Positions 50,946 to 60,638 of a stretch of 64,000 bases of DNA are shown here, in pieces; the stretch's first letter is position 1, and every line of letters starts with the position of its first letter. The position numbers and the translations under genes were made by a program. The notes beneath the pieces are model-generated. The model was given only the letters and a program-made list of their open reading frames with translations, searched no databases and was not told the origin of the DNA. Source of the DNA: UBA952 sp044361535 (lineage in GTDB: Bacteria > Bacteroidota > Bacteroidia > Flavobacteriales_D > Crocinitomicaceae); contig JBIKIQ010000005.1 of NCBI GenBank assembly GCA_044361535.1, positions 1 through 64,000 of the forward strand, given 5' to 3'.

Positions 50946-53900
50946 TTGAAAAAATTAAGTTTTATCATTTTATTGCTCCTTTCTCTTGATAGCTTGAGTC
51001 AAGATGTTTGGATGACTCCCAATCGCGGGCAATGGGATGATCGAATTCTCTACAATGTAGATTTGAATCAGGGTAAACTTTATTTGGAAAATACTCAAAT
51101 GACATTTTACTTAAGTGATGCCATGTCTCACAATCACGGTGAACACGAGCATCATTCAGAGGAAAAAAACGGTATTTCCTATCATGTAATTAAGCAAACA
51201 TTTTTAAATGCAAACTTAAATTCATCTCGACTTGAGGCGAATTCATCGGCACATTATTCCAATTTTATTTTAGGTTCTGATCCTACCAAATGGAAATCAG
51301 AAGTTTATTCCTTTGGGGAGGTCGAGTACAAACAGTTTTATCCAAATATTGATTTAGTTTACGATTCGAGAAAAGGTCAGCTAACATATAACTTTACGGT
51401 TCTTCCTCAGGGGAATCCTTCATTGATACAATTTGTTTTAACCGGTGCTGAATCAGTAAAACTTTCTCCTGATGGTTCATTGATTGTGAAACATCGATTT
51501 GGGGAAATAATAGAATCTGCACCCATTGCGTGGACGGAAGATGAAAATGGGAAAAGGTCTGAAGTGGCTTGTCTATTTCAGTTACAAAATGATACAGTTC
51601 GTTTTCAATTCCCAAATGGTTATAATGCCAATCAAAAGTTAATAATTGATCCAAGTCTAACATTTTCTACGTTTACGGGTTCAACGGCCGATAACTGGGG
51701 ATTCACTGCTACACCTGATATCAATGGCAATTTATTTGGTGGTGGAATTGTTTTTGGATCTGGTTATCCATTGTCAACGGGCGCGTATGATGTTTCATAC
51801 AATTCTGGTACTGGGACCTTTCCAATGGATGTTGGTATTACCAAATACAATACAACTGGAACAAGTATATTGTATTCTACCTATTTGGGAGGAAGTGGAA
51901 ATGAAACTCCGCATTCAATTGTATCCGCTCAAAATGGAGAATTATACATATATGGGGTAACTTCATCTACCAACTTTCCAATGGCGGGTGCACCCTACGA
52001 TAATACACACAATGGTGGCCCCTATGAAATTGAAAATTCGTTAGAATTTAATGGAGCAGATATTTACGTTGCTCGTTTAAATGCAAATGGAACAGCCTTA
52101 TTATCATCGACCTATGTTGGAGGAACAAATACAGATGGGTTGAATACAAATAACTTGCATTACAATTATGGCGATCAATTTCGAGGAGAAATCATACTAG
52201 ATGACAATCAAAACGTCTATATCTCAAGTACAACGGCATCTTCAAATTTCCCTACGGTTTCGGCAAGTCAATCAACGCTTAATGGAGGTCAAGATGCTGT
52301 AATTTTTAGATTAAACTCTTCGCTAAGTGCATTAACTTGGAGTACTTTTTTTGGAGGAAGTGGTCTTGAAACAGGGAATTCAGTGACGATATCTAGTAAT
52401 GGATTTGTATATGCAGCAGGAGGAACATCTTCACTGTCTTTGCCATTGTCAGCAGGAAATGATTTATCTTTTAATGGAGGTATTTCTGATGGTTATGTCT
52501 TGCGATTGAATCAATCAAACGGCCAATTTGTTTCTGGGACGTACATGGGGATGAATGAATACGACCAAACCTATTTTGTGGATACAGACATTGATAATTA
52601 CGTGTATGTTTATGGTCAAACCGAATCTGATTGGGGTGTTTCTCCGGGTTGTTATGGCACTCCAAATTCAGGACAGTTTGTAAGAAAATACTCAGCTGAT
52701 TTACAAACAATTGCGTGGTCTACAATGATTGGCGCTGCACACGGACATGTAGAAATTTCACCAACGGCATTTTTGGTTTCCGATTGTTACGATATATATC
52801 TTGCTGGTTGGGGTGGTATATTAAATCAAAACAATCAAGCTACCTTTTCAACGAGCAGTAGTTTTCAATGTACGCCTGATGGGTATCAATTAACAACTAA
52901 TGGCAATAATTTTTACATAGCGGTTCTTGATCAGAACGCAAGCGCTTTGAAGTATGCAACATTTATGGGAGGTACCAACAGTAGTTATAATCATGTGGAT
53001 GGTGGCACAAGTCGTTTTGATAAATCTGGTAGAATTTATCATGCAGTATGTGGCGCTTGTGGTGGAAATGATTACGGTTTTACAAGTACGCCAGGAAGTT
53101 GGTCGCCCACAAATAACAGTTCGAATTGCAATATGGCGACTTTTAAATTTGAATTAAGTACCATTCAAGCTGCGGCAGCCCAACCCGCACCACTAATTTG
53201 TATTCCTCAATCGGTTTATTTTCAGAACAACAGTACAAATGGGAACGCTTATTTATGGGATTTTGGTGATGGAAATTCTTCAACTGAATTTGAGCCGATT
53301 TATCAATATACCGAACCGGGAATTTACGATGTAACCTTAGTCGTTTATGATACAAATGGATGTTTTAGTTCTGATTCAGTTACAATTACAGTTTTTATTG
53401 GAGCTTTTGAAGGTGGAGTTGTTCAGCCATCAAGTCCAATTTGTCCCGGTGATGGTTATCAATTTGATGCTTTTGGAGGGGTAAACTACAGTTGGACACC
53501 GGCAAATTTATTGAACAACCCAAATATTTCAAATCCCGTAGCAACAATTACCTCCACAACAACTTTTTCGGTAGTCATTTCTGATAGTTGTGGTTCGGTA
53601 ACCGTTCCTGTAACACTTGAAGTTTTTCAAAGTTCATTATCTGTTTCGCCAGACACTAGTATCTGCATTGGAGGTTCGGTACCTTTGGATGCCGAGACAA
53701 ACGGAACAGTGGTTTGGAATCCTCCAACGTTTTTAGATAATCCTACTATTTCAAATCCAATTTCAACGCCGGATGCTACAACAACCTACCTAGTTACATC
53801 TACTAGTCCTGATGGCTGTGTAAATGAGGATTCTGTAACTATTTCGGTTTATTACAATGCTCCAGTTCCAGTTCTTCCTGATACAGTTAATATGTGCAAA

Positions 53901-54812
53901 GGTGGCGCAGCAACAATTAATGCTAGTGGAGGAAACACATATTTATGGAGCCCAAATTCATATATTAATACAACGATAGGAACAACAGTAACTGTTAACC
54001 CACCTGCTGATCAATGGTATTTTTGTGAGGTTACAAATGCATGTGGCACTGTTCCAGATTCTGTTTGGATAAATGTGATTGAGGCGTCTATAACAGCGGG
54101 AAATGATACTATTATTTGTCCTGGAGAAACCGCTTTTATTTGGGCAGCTGGAGCAAGTACTTACCAGTGGTTACCATCAAACACTGTTGTATTCGTAAAT
54201 GGAAATGTAGCTGAAGTAATGCCAAATCAAAGTACAAATTATATGATAATTGGAACGGATGTGACCGGATGTAAGGATACGACATATGTAGAAATTGTAT
54301 TACATCCAGCACCAAGTATACAATTAACCACTGATATAATCGCCTTTTTCGGCGATGAGATTCAATTAGAGGCAATTACTCATTCCCCAGGTATTTTCTC
54401 TTGGAGCCCACCTGAGTTTCTGTCTTGCGTAAATTGTCCAAATCCTATTGCTACTCCTAATAGGAATATTACTTATCAGGTCTTTTTTACCGATCAAAAT
54501 GGCTGTTCAACTTCAAGTTCTGTTTCAATTACCTATGATGCAGTAGTTTATGTCCCAAATACCTTTATTCCCGATGGAAATGGTATTAATGAAGTTTTTA
54601 AGGTATATGGTGGTAATTTAAAAGAGATGGAGTGTTTAATTTTCAATCGTTGGGGTGAGTTGATTCATACATTGAAATCTATTGATGAAAGCTGGGATGG
54701 CACCTTTAATGGAAGAATATGTCAAGATGGAACCTATACGTGGAAATTAGTGTACAAGGATTATTTTGGTAATAAAAATGAAATTACAGGTCACGTAAAT
54801 TTAATACGTTAA
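50946..54812 (+). CDS. 1288-residue secreted protein: DUF7948, SBBP repeats, PKD, T9SS type-B domain
   Basis: The start codon is TTG (TTGAAAAAATTA); an ATG 14 bases upstream is out of frame. The signal peptide ends near LDSLSQ. Residues of about 20-240 match DUF7948 (MTPNRGQWDDRILYNV). SBBP-type beta-propeller repeats follow (about 240-740, with TYLGGSGNETPHSI and WSTFFGGSGLETGNS). A PKD domain lies near 760-830 (AYLWDFGDGNSSTEFEPIYQ). Several Ig-like repeats follow, and a C-terminal CHU_C domain (VYVPNTFIPDGNGINEVFKV). It is a surface or extracellular protein exported by T9SS; the exact role is unknown. Confidence 0.92.
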   Translation: MKKLSFIILLLLSLDSLSQDVWMTPNRGQWDDRILYNVDLNQGKLYLENTQMTFYLSDAMSHNHGEHEHHSEEKNGISYHVIKQTFLNANLNSSRLEANSSAHYSNFILGSDPTKWKSEVYSFGEVEYKQFYPNIDLVYDSRKGQLTYNFTVLPQGNPSLIQFVLTGAESVKLSPDGSLIVKHRFGEIIESAPIAWTEDENGKRSEVACLFQLQNDTVRFQFPNGYNANQKLIIDPSLTFSTFTGSTADNWGFTATPDINGNLFGGGIVFGSGYPLSTGAYDVSYNSGTGTFPMDVGITKYNTTGTSILYSTYLGGSGNETPHSIVSAQNGELYIYGVTSSTNFPMAGAPYDNTHNGGPYEIENSLEFNGADIYVARLNANGTALLSSTYVGGTNTDGLNTNNLHYNYGDQFRGEIILDDNQNVYISSTTASSNFPTVSASQSTLNGGQDAVIFRLNSSLSALTWSTFFGGSGLETGNSVTISSNGFVYAAGGTSSLSLPLSAGNDLSFNGGISDGYVLRLNQSNGQFVSGTYMGMNEYDQTYFVDTDIDNYVYVYGQTESDWGVSPGCYGTPNSGQFVRKYSADLQTIAWSTMIGAAHGHVEISPTAFLVSDCYDIYLAGWGGILNQNNQATFSTSSSFQCTPDGYQLTTNGNNFYIAVLDQNASALKYATFMGGTNSSYNHVDGGTSRFDKSGRIYHAVCGACGGNDYGFTSTPGSWSPTNNSSNCNMATFKFELSTIQAAAAQPAPLICIPQSVYFQNNSTNGNAYLWDFGDGNSSTEFEPIYQYTEPGIYDVTLVVYDTNGCFSSDSVTITVFIGAFEGGVVQPSSPICPGDGYQFDAFGGVNYSWTPANLLNNPNISNPVATITSTTTFSVVISDSCGSVTVPVTLEVFQSSLSVSPDTSICIGGSVPLDAETNGTVVWNPPTFLDNPTISNPISTPDATTTYLVTSTSPDGCVNEDSVTISVYYNAPVPVLPDTVNMCKGGAATINASGGNTYLWSPNSYINTTIGTTVTVNPPADQWYFCEVTNACGTVPDSVWINVIEASITAGNDTIICPGETAFIWAAGASTYQWLPSNTVVFVNGNVAEVMPNQSTNYMIIGTDVTGCKDTTYVEIVLHPAPSIQLTTDIIAFFGDEIQLEAITHSPGIFSWSPPEFLSCVNCPNPIATPNRNITYQVFFTDQNGCSTSSSVSITYDAVVYVPNTFIPDGNGINEVFKVYGGNLKEMECLIFNRWGELIHTLKSIDESWDGTFNGRICQDGTYTWKLVYKDYFGNKNEITGHVNLIR

Positions 54813-54859
54813 ATGCAGGTACATTTACTTATTTACATTATATTCGCAAAAAAAACAGT

Positions 54860-55294
54860 ATGAATAATCAGAAGAAAAAAATTTTAGCTGCTGCTGGTGT
54901 TACAGCAGTTGTAGTTGCAGGTTGTGGCAAATACGAGGATGGTCCAGGCTTTTCATTGATGAGCAAGAAGTCAAGAATGGTAGGTACATGGGACCTTGTT
55001 TCTAGTACAGACTCTCAAACTGGTGAAGTTTATAACTATTGTGGAAATACAGGATATTGTGTCGAAGTTACAATGGATAAAGATAGCAAGTTGACTCAAA
55101 AATTAATTTACAGTGGTCAGACGCAAACATATTCTGGTACATGGGATTTTAATGATGATAAAACACAATTGAATTGGACGCAAGGTGGATATACACAAAC
55201 CTTTGAAATCAAGCGTTTGACGAACAAAGAATTGTGGTTAGATGATGATATTACAAGTGTTGATGGTGATATACTAAAACTAGAAGCTAAATAA
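54860..55294 (+). CDS. Lipocalin-like lipoprotein
   Basis: The protein has 144 residues with lipobox VVVAGC. The mature part looks like a short lipocalin-type barrel (RMVGTWDLVSSTDSQTGEVY, then YSGTWDFNDDKTQLNWTQGG, then LTNKELWLDDD), with a Cys pair in NYCGNTGYC. It starts 47 bases after the large T9SS gene and ends in a strong terminator. Ligand unknown. Confidence 0.83.
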   Translation: MNNQKKKILAAAGVTAVVVAGCGKYEDGPGFSLMSKKSRMVGTWDLVSSTDSQTGEVYNYCGNTGYCVEVTMDKDSKLTQKLIYSGQTQTYSGTWDFNDDKTQLNWTQGGYTQTFEIKRLTNKELWLDDDITSVDGDILKLEAK

Positions 55295-55315
55295 GATAAG
55301 TTTAATTTATAGTTA

Positions 55316-55333
55316 AAGCCTCTTCGGAGGCTT
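55316..55333 (+). terminator. Terminator of the lipocalin-like gene, next to the TIGR03032 start
   Basis: The perfect 7-bp stem AAGCCTC/GAGGCTT with a TTCG tetraloop is followed by T residues. It ends only nine bases before the ATG at 55343. Confidence 0.9.
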
Positions 55334-55342
55334 TTTTAATTT

Positions 55343-56392
55343 ATGGAGTACCAAATTCAATATACACAAAATTTACCTGAAGTTCTTAAAGAGCTCAATT
55401 TAAGTGTGTTAATAACCACCTATCAAGCGGGAAAATTAATCGCATTAAGTGCTCAGGAGGATTTCATTAGTCAAATTCCAATCTCTTTCAAGAAACCCAT
55501 GGGAATAGCTCTGCAAAATTCAAAGATTGCGATTGCTAGTATTGATGAAATTCACTTTTTTTCCAATGAAGAGCAGGGGAGTTTCTTGACAAAAGAAGAA
55601 TTTGAAGGCCATGATGCTGTTTATTTGCAACGAGCAAGTTATCATACGGGAATATTGGATATACATGATTTAGATTTTGGAGATGGCTTATTGTGGGGAA
55701 TAAATACTTTGTATTCATGTATTGCGGTTTATGATGTAAACTTTAGTTTCCGACCTAAATGGAAACCTCCCTTTATTTCTTCAATTACCCCGGAGGATAA
55801 ATGCCATTTAAATGGTATGGTTTTGAAGGATAAACTACCAAAATATGTAACGGCACTTAGTACAGATGATTCAGCGTATGGTTGGAGAGCAGATAAAATG
55901 AAAACTGGCGTTTTAATGGAAGTGCCTACAGGTGAAATTATTTTGGGCAATCTCGCAATGCCTCATTCCCCTAGGTTTTACAAGGATGATTTGTTTGTTC
56001 TTGAATCAGGTTCTGGCAAGCTACTTTTAGTTGATGTTGTTAATAAACAGTCTGAAGTATATTATAATTTCGATTGCTTCGTTCGAGGATTGTCATTTCA
56101 AGATAACATTGCCATTCTTGGAAAATCAAAAATTCGAGAAACATCCAAAGATTTTAATGACTTATCAGTTAAAGATAATTCAAAATATGCTGGTATAATC
56201 TTCTTTGACATGGAAAGTAGAACTATTATAGGAGAACTAGATTATTTAACGGACGTGGAGGAAATTTTTGATGTGCGATTATTAAATAATTGTAACAATC
56301 CTGTATTTGTGACAAAAGATCACGAGATATTCAAAAATATAACTACTTTCCCAGGTAACGCTTTTTGGATTAAACCAAAAGAAGAGAAATAG
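55343..56392 (+). CDS. TIGR03032 family protein
   Basis: The protein has 349 residues and matches the TIGR03032/DUF4915 pattern: LSVLITTYQAGKLIALSAQE, then KKPMGIALQNSKIAIAS, then YHTGILDIHDLDFGDGLLWG, later KCHLNGM and GWRADKMKTGVLMEV. The fold is likely a beta-propeller. No signal peptide is seen. The function in the family is not known. It follows a terminator at once, so its transcript must come through read-through or an internal promoter. Confidence 0.88.
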   Translation: MEYQIQYTQNLPEVLKELNLSVLITTYQAGKLIALSAQEDFISQIPISFKKPMGIALQNSKIAIASIDEIHFFSNEEQGSFLTKEEFEGHDAVYLQRASYHTGILDIHDLDFGDGLLWGINTLYSCIAVYDVNFSFRPKWKPPFISSITPEDKCHLNGMVLKDKLPKYVTALSTDDSAYGWRADKMKTGVLMEVPTGEIILGNLAMPHSPRFYKDDLFVLESGSGKLLLVDVVNKQSEVYYNFDCFVRGLSFQDNIAILGKSKIRETSKDFNDLSVKDNSKYAGIIFFDMESRTIIGELDYLTDVEEIFDVRLLNNCNNPVFVTKDHEIFKNITTFPGNAFWIKPKEEK

Positions 56393-56398
56393 TTTTAC

Positions 56399-57070
56399 TT
56401 ACAAGGATAGCGATTTCAAAAATTCATTTTTTGTAGCTTCATTTTCAAATTTACCTGAATAAAAACTTGTTACCGTTGCTGAAGATTCATCTTTAATACC
56501 TCGTGAAGATACACAAAGGTGCTTTGCATCAATTAAAACGGCAATATCTTGTGTTCCCAATACACGTTGTAATTCTTTGGCAATCTGAACAGTTAATCGC
56601 TCTTGAACTTGAGGTCTTTTCGCAAAATATTGCACAATTCGATTTAATTTTGATAATCCAATAACAGTTCCATTCGAGATGTAAGCAACGTGAGCTTTGC
56701 CAATGATTGGAACGAAATGATGCTCGCAATTACTATAAAATGAAATATTTTTTTCTACCAACATTTGATTGTATTGGTATTTATTATCGAAAAGTGCAAT
56801 TTTAGGTTTGTTATCAGGATTTAATCCCGAAAAAATTTCCTGAACATACATTTTAGCTACTCTGTAAGGAGTTCCTTTTAAACTATCATCGGTTAAATCA
56901 AGACCCAATGTCTCCATTATTTTTTCAAAATGATAGGCTATTTCATCGATTTTTTGAGAATCAGATTTTTTAAATGCATCAGCGTGCATTGGTGTTTCAA
57001 TAGACGTTAAAGTATGTTCATCGCCTAATTGCTCGTATAGTTCGCTCAGTGAAATAGATTCTGCTTTCAT
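56399..57070 (-). CDS. folE: GTP cyclohydrolase I
   Basis: The enzyme converts GTP to dihydroneopterin triphosphate, the first step of folate (and pterin) synthesis. It has 223 residues. Zinc ligands lie in SNCEHHFVPIIGKAHVAYI and in KHLCVSSRGI. The substrate region YFAKRPQVQERLTVQIAKEL is intact. The N-terminal 40 residues are variable. It converges with the TIGR03032 gene, leaving a six-base gap. Confidence 0.97.
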   Translation of the reverse strand: MKAESISLSELYEQLGDEHTLTSIETPMHADAFKKSDSQKIDEIAYHFEKIMETLGLDLTDDSLKGTPYRVAKMYVQEIFSGLNPDNKPKIALFDNKYQYNQMLVEKNISFYSNCEHHFVPIIGKAHVAYISNGTVIGLSKLNRIVQYFAKRPQVQERLTVQIAKELQRVLGTQDIAVLIDAKHLCVSSRGIKDESSATVTSFYSGKFENEATKNEFLKSLSL

Positions 57071-57576
57071 GTTTTGTATTTTGTCAAGTTAGATTATTCT
57101 ATGGTCATTTTCTAGTTTGAATGAGACCGTAAAAGTAAAGACAGATGAAAGTAAATAATGTTTAATTTTGATTGATAAAAGTTAAACAAAAATTTGAATG
57201 TCTTGGTATTTCTCATGATTAGTAAATTTTTTGATTCATAAAAAGCAGGAATAAAAGTAGTTGAGGGAGGAATCTTTTCTTTAATACATAAATCAAATAG
57301 CCACAAGGGGGATTCCACCACCTAATGTGATTCTATTAAATATGATTTCATGAATTTTCTGATAATAAAAAGTGCCAAAAACGTCCATTGTGCTGACGTA
57401 AGTAAAATGGTCTAGAACTAATTGATTGGTTTTATTACATGTATTTTAGGTTTTTTCCTAATTGTTTTATTGGAATTGGAATCCGTTTTTTTCATTTATT
57501 ATTTTCAATTTAACAGAATCATTACTGTCTCTTTATTCAAAATAATAAGTAAGTTTATTCGATCAAATTGAATTTC
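57071..57576. other. 506-base gap with no convincing gene
   Basis: This AT-rich stretch lies between folE and the WG-repeat gene. A 69-codon minus frame at 57112-57321 has no signal or domain and I do not accept it. A near-match -7 box TAAGTTTA lies at 57550-57557, before the WG-repeat gene. I see no RNA structure. Confidence 0.55.
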
Positions 57577-59280
57577 ATGAAATCAATCATTTTTTTTGCA
57601 GGAACGTTTTTTTTACTAATTATTCCATTTTCAGGAAAAGCGCAAAATCCTGATCCAGAATGGAAAGACAATTTTGCTTATATTGGAGACTTCCATGGCG
57701 ATTGTGCCATATTTCGGGCTAAAGAATCTGAAGGAGGCGATTTAGGACTTGTAAATCGCAGCGGAAAAATAATTTTGCAACCTGAGTATCGGGAAATGAC
57801 TTGGAAAACCCCAACGCTCGTGGAAGTGATAAAAAGCTACCCATCAGGCTCCAAATCTGGATTATTCAATCAATTAGGTCAGCGATTATTTGAAGATAAA
57901 CTTGAAAGTATTGGAAATTTTTCAAGAGGAATTGCCATCATTACTGCCGATAATTATTTAAAAGGAATCATTAATGAAGAAGGGAAGCTAATAGTTCCGA
58001 TTATTTACACTTATATCGAACAAAATGAAAAACAGCCTTATTTAGTTTTAAAGTGGAGAAATTCAGACGAAACAGAAAACGCTATTTATTCGGATACTCT
58101 GGGAAATAAAATTGGAAAAAAGGTTTTTGAGGATGCGGAATTATTTGAATTTGGAGTTGGTGTGGTAAAGGTAAAGGGACAATTTGGGCTCGTTGATCAA
58201 CAATTTCAATTTCTAATTCCCCCCAAATTTTCAGGTATTTACTATCTGCAAAAGGGTCTATTAAAGGTGGAGAAAATGGAGAAGTTCGGTATTCGCAACA
58301 TGGAAGGTAAAGAAATAATTCCATGCCAATATCACGCTCTTGACATCATTGATCAAAATCGATTCAGAGCAACTAAAAATAACGGTAAAGTTGGAATATT
58401 AAATGGGCAAAATCATTGGACTATTCCTCCTATTTACGATGGGTGCGGTGTTTTGGAAGGAATGAAAGCAGATAAGGTGGCCTATTTAGTTGCTAAAGAT
58501 GAAAAAATGGGAGTCATTGGAAGCAGTGGGCAAATTTTGGTTCCTTTAGAATATAGTGAAATTTTAGAAGCTGATTACGATCCAACCCACTACTATGGGT
58601 TATTGGTGAAAAAAGACGATAAATGGGGGCTCATTAATCGAGATGGAAAGGAAGTTACACCTCCCATTTATGACGCTTTTTCATATGATTTTGATGGGCA
58701 CGGAACCTGCCAATTGGTGTTGGTTCAAAAAAATGGTTTGTGGGGTTGCTTGGATACGAAAACTGGAAAAGAAGTCGTTACAACCGACTATTCTTCTCTT
58801 CGCTTTATTGCTTCAAAAGAGGAGAAGGAAGATTCCACAATTATTTTCCATATATATCACTTTAAGGGCGGAAAAGAGATTGTGTTAGATACCGTTTACA
58901 GCTATGATAACATGTTTCAACGGGTCCAAACTGGCCTTTGGGAAGTTCTTCAGGAGAAAGAAAATGAAAACGGGCAGGTTTTTTTTGTTTTAAAGGGAGC
59001 AAAAGAATGGAAAATATTAAATCGTTCGGGTCAAGTAATTTATGAACGCCCATTTTCGAATGTACTTATGTATTTTAATGAAGGTTTATTGCCATTTGAA
59101 CAAAATGGACGTTGGGGATTTCTAGATTCATTGGGAAATGAGACTATTGCTCCCCAATTTGAAACATCCAGTGGAGAAATCCAAGAATATTTTTCCGGAG
59201 GAAAGGCTTGGGTAAAAAAGGACGGAAATTGGTATTACATCAATTTTAAAGGAGAAAAAATAGAGATTGAGGAAGAATAA
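57577..59280 (+). CDS. WG-repeat secreted protein
   Basis: From the start MKSIIFF there are 567 residues. An ATG three codons earlier (57568) is also possible, but the -7-like box at 57550 favours the later one. The signal peptide ends SGKAQ. About ten WG repeats follow, each with a W/F-G-L/I-x-(D/N) core (KSGLFNQLGQRLFED, KWGLINRDGKEVTPPIYDAF, LWGCLDTKTGKEVV, RWGFLDSLGNETIAPQFE). These form a beta-propeller-like surface used for protein contacts. The role is unknown. Confidence 0.92.
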   Translation: MKSIIFFAGTFFLLIIPFSGKAQNPDPEWKDNFAYIGDFHGDCAIFRAKESEGGDLGLVNRSGKIILQPEYREMTWKTPTLVEVIKSYPSGSKSGLFNQLGQRLFEDKLESIGNFSRGIAIITADNYLKGIINEEGKLIVPIIYTYIEQNEKQPYLVLKWRNSDETENAIYSDTLGNKIGKKVFEDAELFEFGVGVVKVKGQFGLVDQQFQFLIPPKFSGIYYLQKGLLKVEKMEKFGIRNMEGKEIIPCQYHALDIIDQNRFRATKNNGKVGILNGQNHWTIPPIYDGCGVLEGMKADKVAYLVAKDEKMGVIGSSGQILVPLEYSEILEADYDPTHYYGLLVKKDDKWGLINRDGKEVTPPIYDAFSYDFDGHGTCQLVLVQKNGLWGCLDTKTGKEVVTTDYSSLRFIASKEEKEDSTIIFHIYHFKGGKEIVLDTVYSYDNMFQRVQTGLWEVLQEKENENGQVFFVLKGAKEWKILNRSGQVIYERPFSNVLMYFNEGLLPFEQNGRWGFLDSLGNETIAPQFETSSGEIQEYFSGGKAWVKKDGNWYYINFKGEKIEIEEE

Positions 59281-59516
59281 ATTAATGTAAATAGTAAGTC
59301 TTTTTCTTAAGTTTCAATATTTTTTCAATCAGCTTGTTCTTTAGTTTACTAAGGTTACCCATTTTTTTAATAAATCATAGTAAATGATGTTCAGTATAAG
59401 TAGCTTAAAAGATAGTCTGTGATTTGTAACTTGAAATTGAGTATTTGAAGAAGATGGACGTATTTTAGTAGTAGTTGAAGAAGGCAGAATGAAAAACAGA
59501 AAGTTGCTTATCAGCA

Positions 59517-60635
59517 TTAAATCTTTAATTGTGAATCAATCACCTCCCAAACCTTCTCAGCCGTATGATCCCAAGAAAACAATTTAGCTCGTTGAATTCC
59601 ATTCTTTATTAACGTTTCTCTTAATTCTTGTTTGTGAAACAACCGATTCATACCTTTAGCAATATCGTTTTCGTTAAATGGATCGCAATAAATCGCTGCA
59701 TCTCCTGCTATTTCTGGCAAACTCGTCTTGTTGCCTGATAAAATAGGGATTCCACATTTCATTGCTTCAACCAAAGGAATTCCAAAACCCTCGAAATAGG
59801 GCGCGTAGGTCAAGGCAAAGGCTGAAGCGGTATACTCAATTAATTTATCTTGGGATAGATGTCCAGTAAATCGAACGTTATTTTTGACTGAGACTGGAAT
59901 TTCTATCGATTGTCCTTTCCACATGGGTTTACCGACGATTACCAATTCCATGTCCGGGAAGGAATTTTGCTCCATGAATAACGCAAAGGAATTTACCAAT
60001 CGCTGCACATTCTTTCTTGGATGAATTGAACCAACAAAAAGAAAATAGGGTTTTAAGTTATTTTCAGCTCTAACGGTTTGAATTTCCTCTTTTGAAAAAA
60101 CATTAAATTTTTCAGATGCACCATTCCACGCAACAACAATTTTCTTTGGATCAATAGTATAAGTTGAAATAATATCTGCCTTTGATGCCTCGGAAACCGT
60201 GATGATTCTTTGAGAATGACGAGCGAATTTCGGGAAATATTTTCTGTAATACCAACCCACCAAACCAGGCAAATCCTCAGGATAATGCTCAAAATTAATA
60301 TCGTGAATTACGTGAATTTGAGGAACAGTTGAACCTAATACTAAAGAACCATCAGGAGAAAATAAAACATCTATTTTGTGTTTTTTAATTGCTTTTTTCA
60401 AGCTACATTCAAACCAAATCAAGTAAAGAAACGGATGTCTTGCTTGTGGTTTTAGAACTATTTCTAAAGAATTAGAACCAAATTTGAACCGTTCATCTAC
60501 TTTTCGATCAAAAAACAAAATAAATTCATGTTCGGGATGATTTTGAATAATTCTTCGTACAACTTCATAGGTATACCAGCCGAATCCTTCCATTTTTTCA
60601 GAAAGTAAAAAGCGGGTATTTATTCCTATGCGCAA
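59517..60635 (-). CDS. Glycosyltransferase family 4 (GT-B)
   Basis: The protein has 372 residues with no signal peptide. The N-terminal GT4 domain begins RIGINTRFLLSEKMEGFGWY; the C-terminal donor domain has FVGSIHPRKNVQRLVNSF and the EGFGIPLVEAMKCGIPI motif with its E-x7-E. It transfers a sugar from a nucleotide sugar, likely in polysaccharide or glycolipid synthesis. It is three bases downstream of the DUF3050 gene and in one operon with aspS. The acceptor is unknown. Confidence 0.93.
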   Translation of the reverse strand: MRIGINTRFLLSEKMEGFGWYTYEVVRRIIQNHPEHEFILFFDRKVDERFKFGSNSLEIVLKPQARHPFLYLIWFECSLKKAIKKHKIDVLFSPDGSLVLGSTVPQIHVIHDINFEHYPEDLPGLVGWYYRKYFPKFARHSQRIITVSEASKADIISTYTIDPKKIVVAWNGASEKFNVFSKEEIQTVRAENNLKPYFLFVGSIHPRKNVQRLVNSFALFMEQNSFPDMELVIVGKPMWKGQSIEIPVSVKNNVRFTGHLSQDKLIEYTASAFALTYAPYFEGFGIPLVEAMKCGIPILSGNKTSLPEIAGDAAIYCDPFNENDIAKGMNRLFHKQELRETLIKNGIQRAKLFSWDHTAEKVWEVIDSQLKI

Positions 60636-60638
60636 AAT

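Noticed and set aside
57112..57321. 69-codon frame on the minus strand between folE and the WG-repeat gene
   Set aside because: No signal, domain or upstream promoter; the sequence looks like random AT-rich translation.
59281..59516. Possible small gene after the WG-repeat protein
   Set aside because: 236 AT-rich bases with no good frame, hairpin or promoter.
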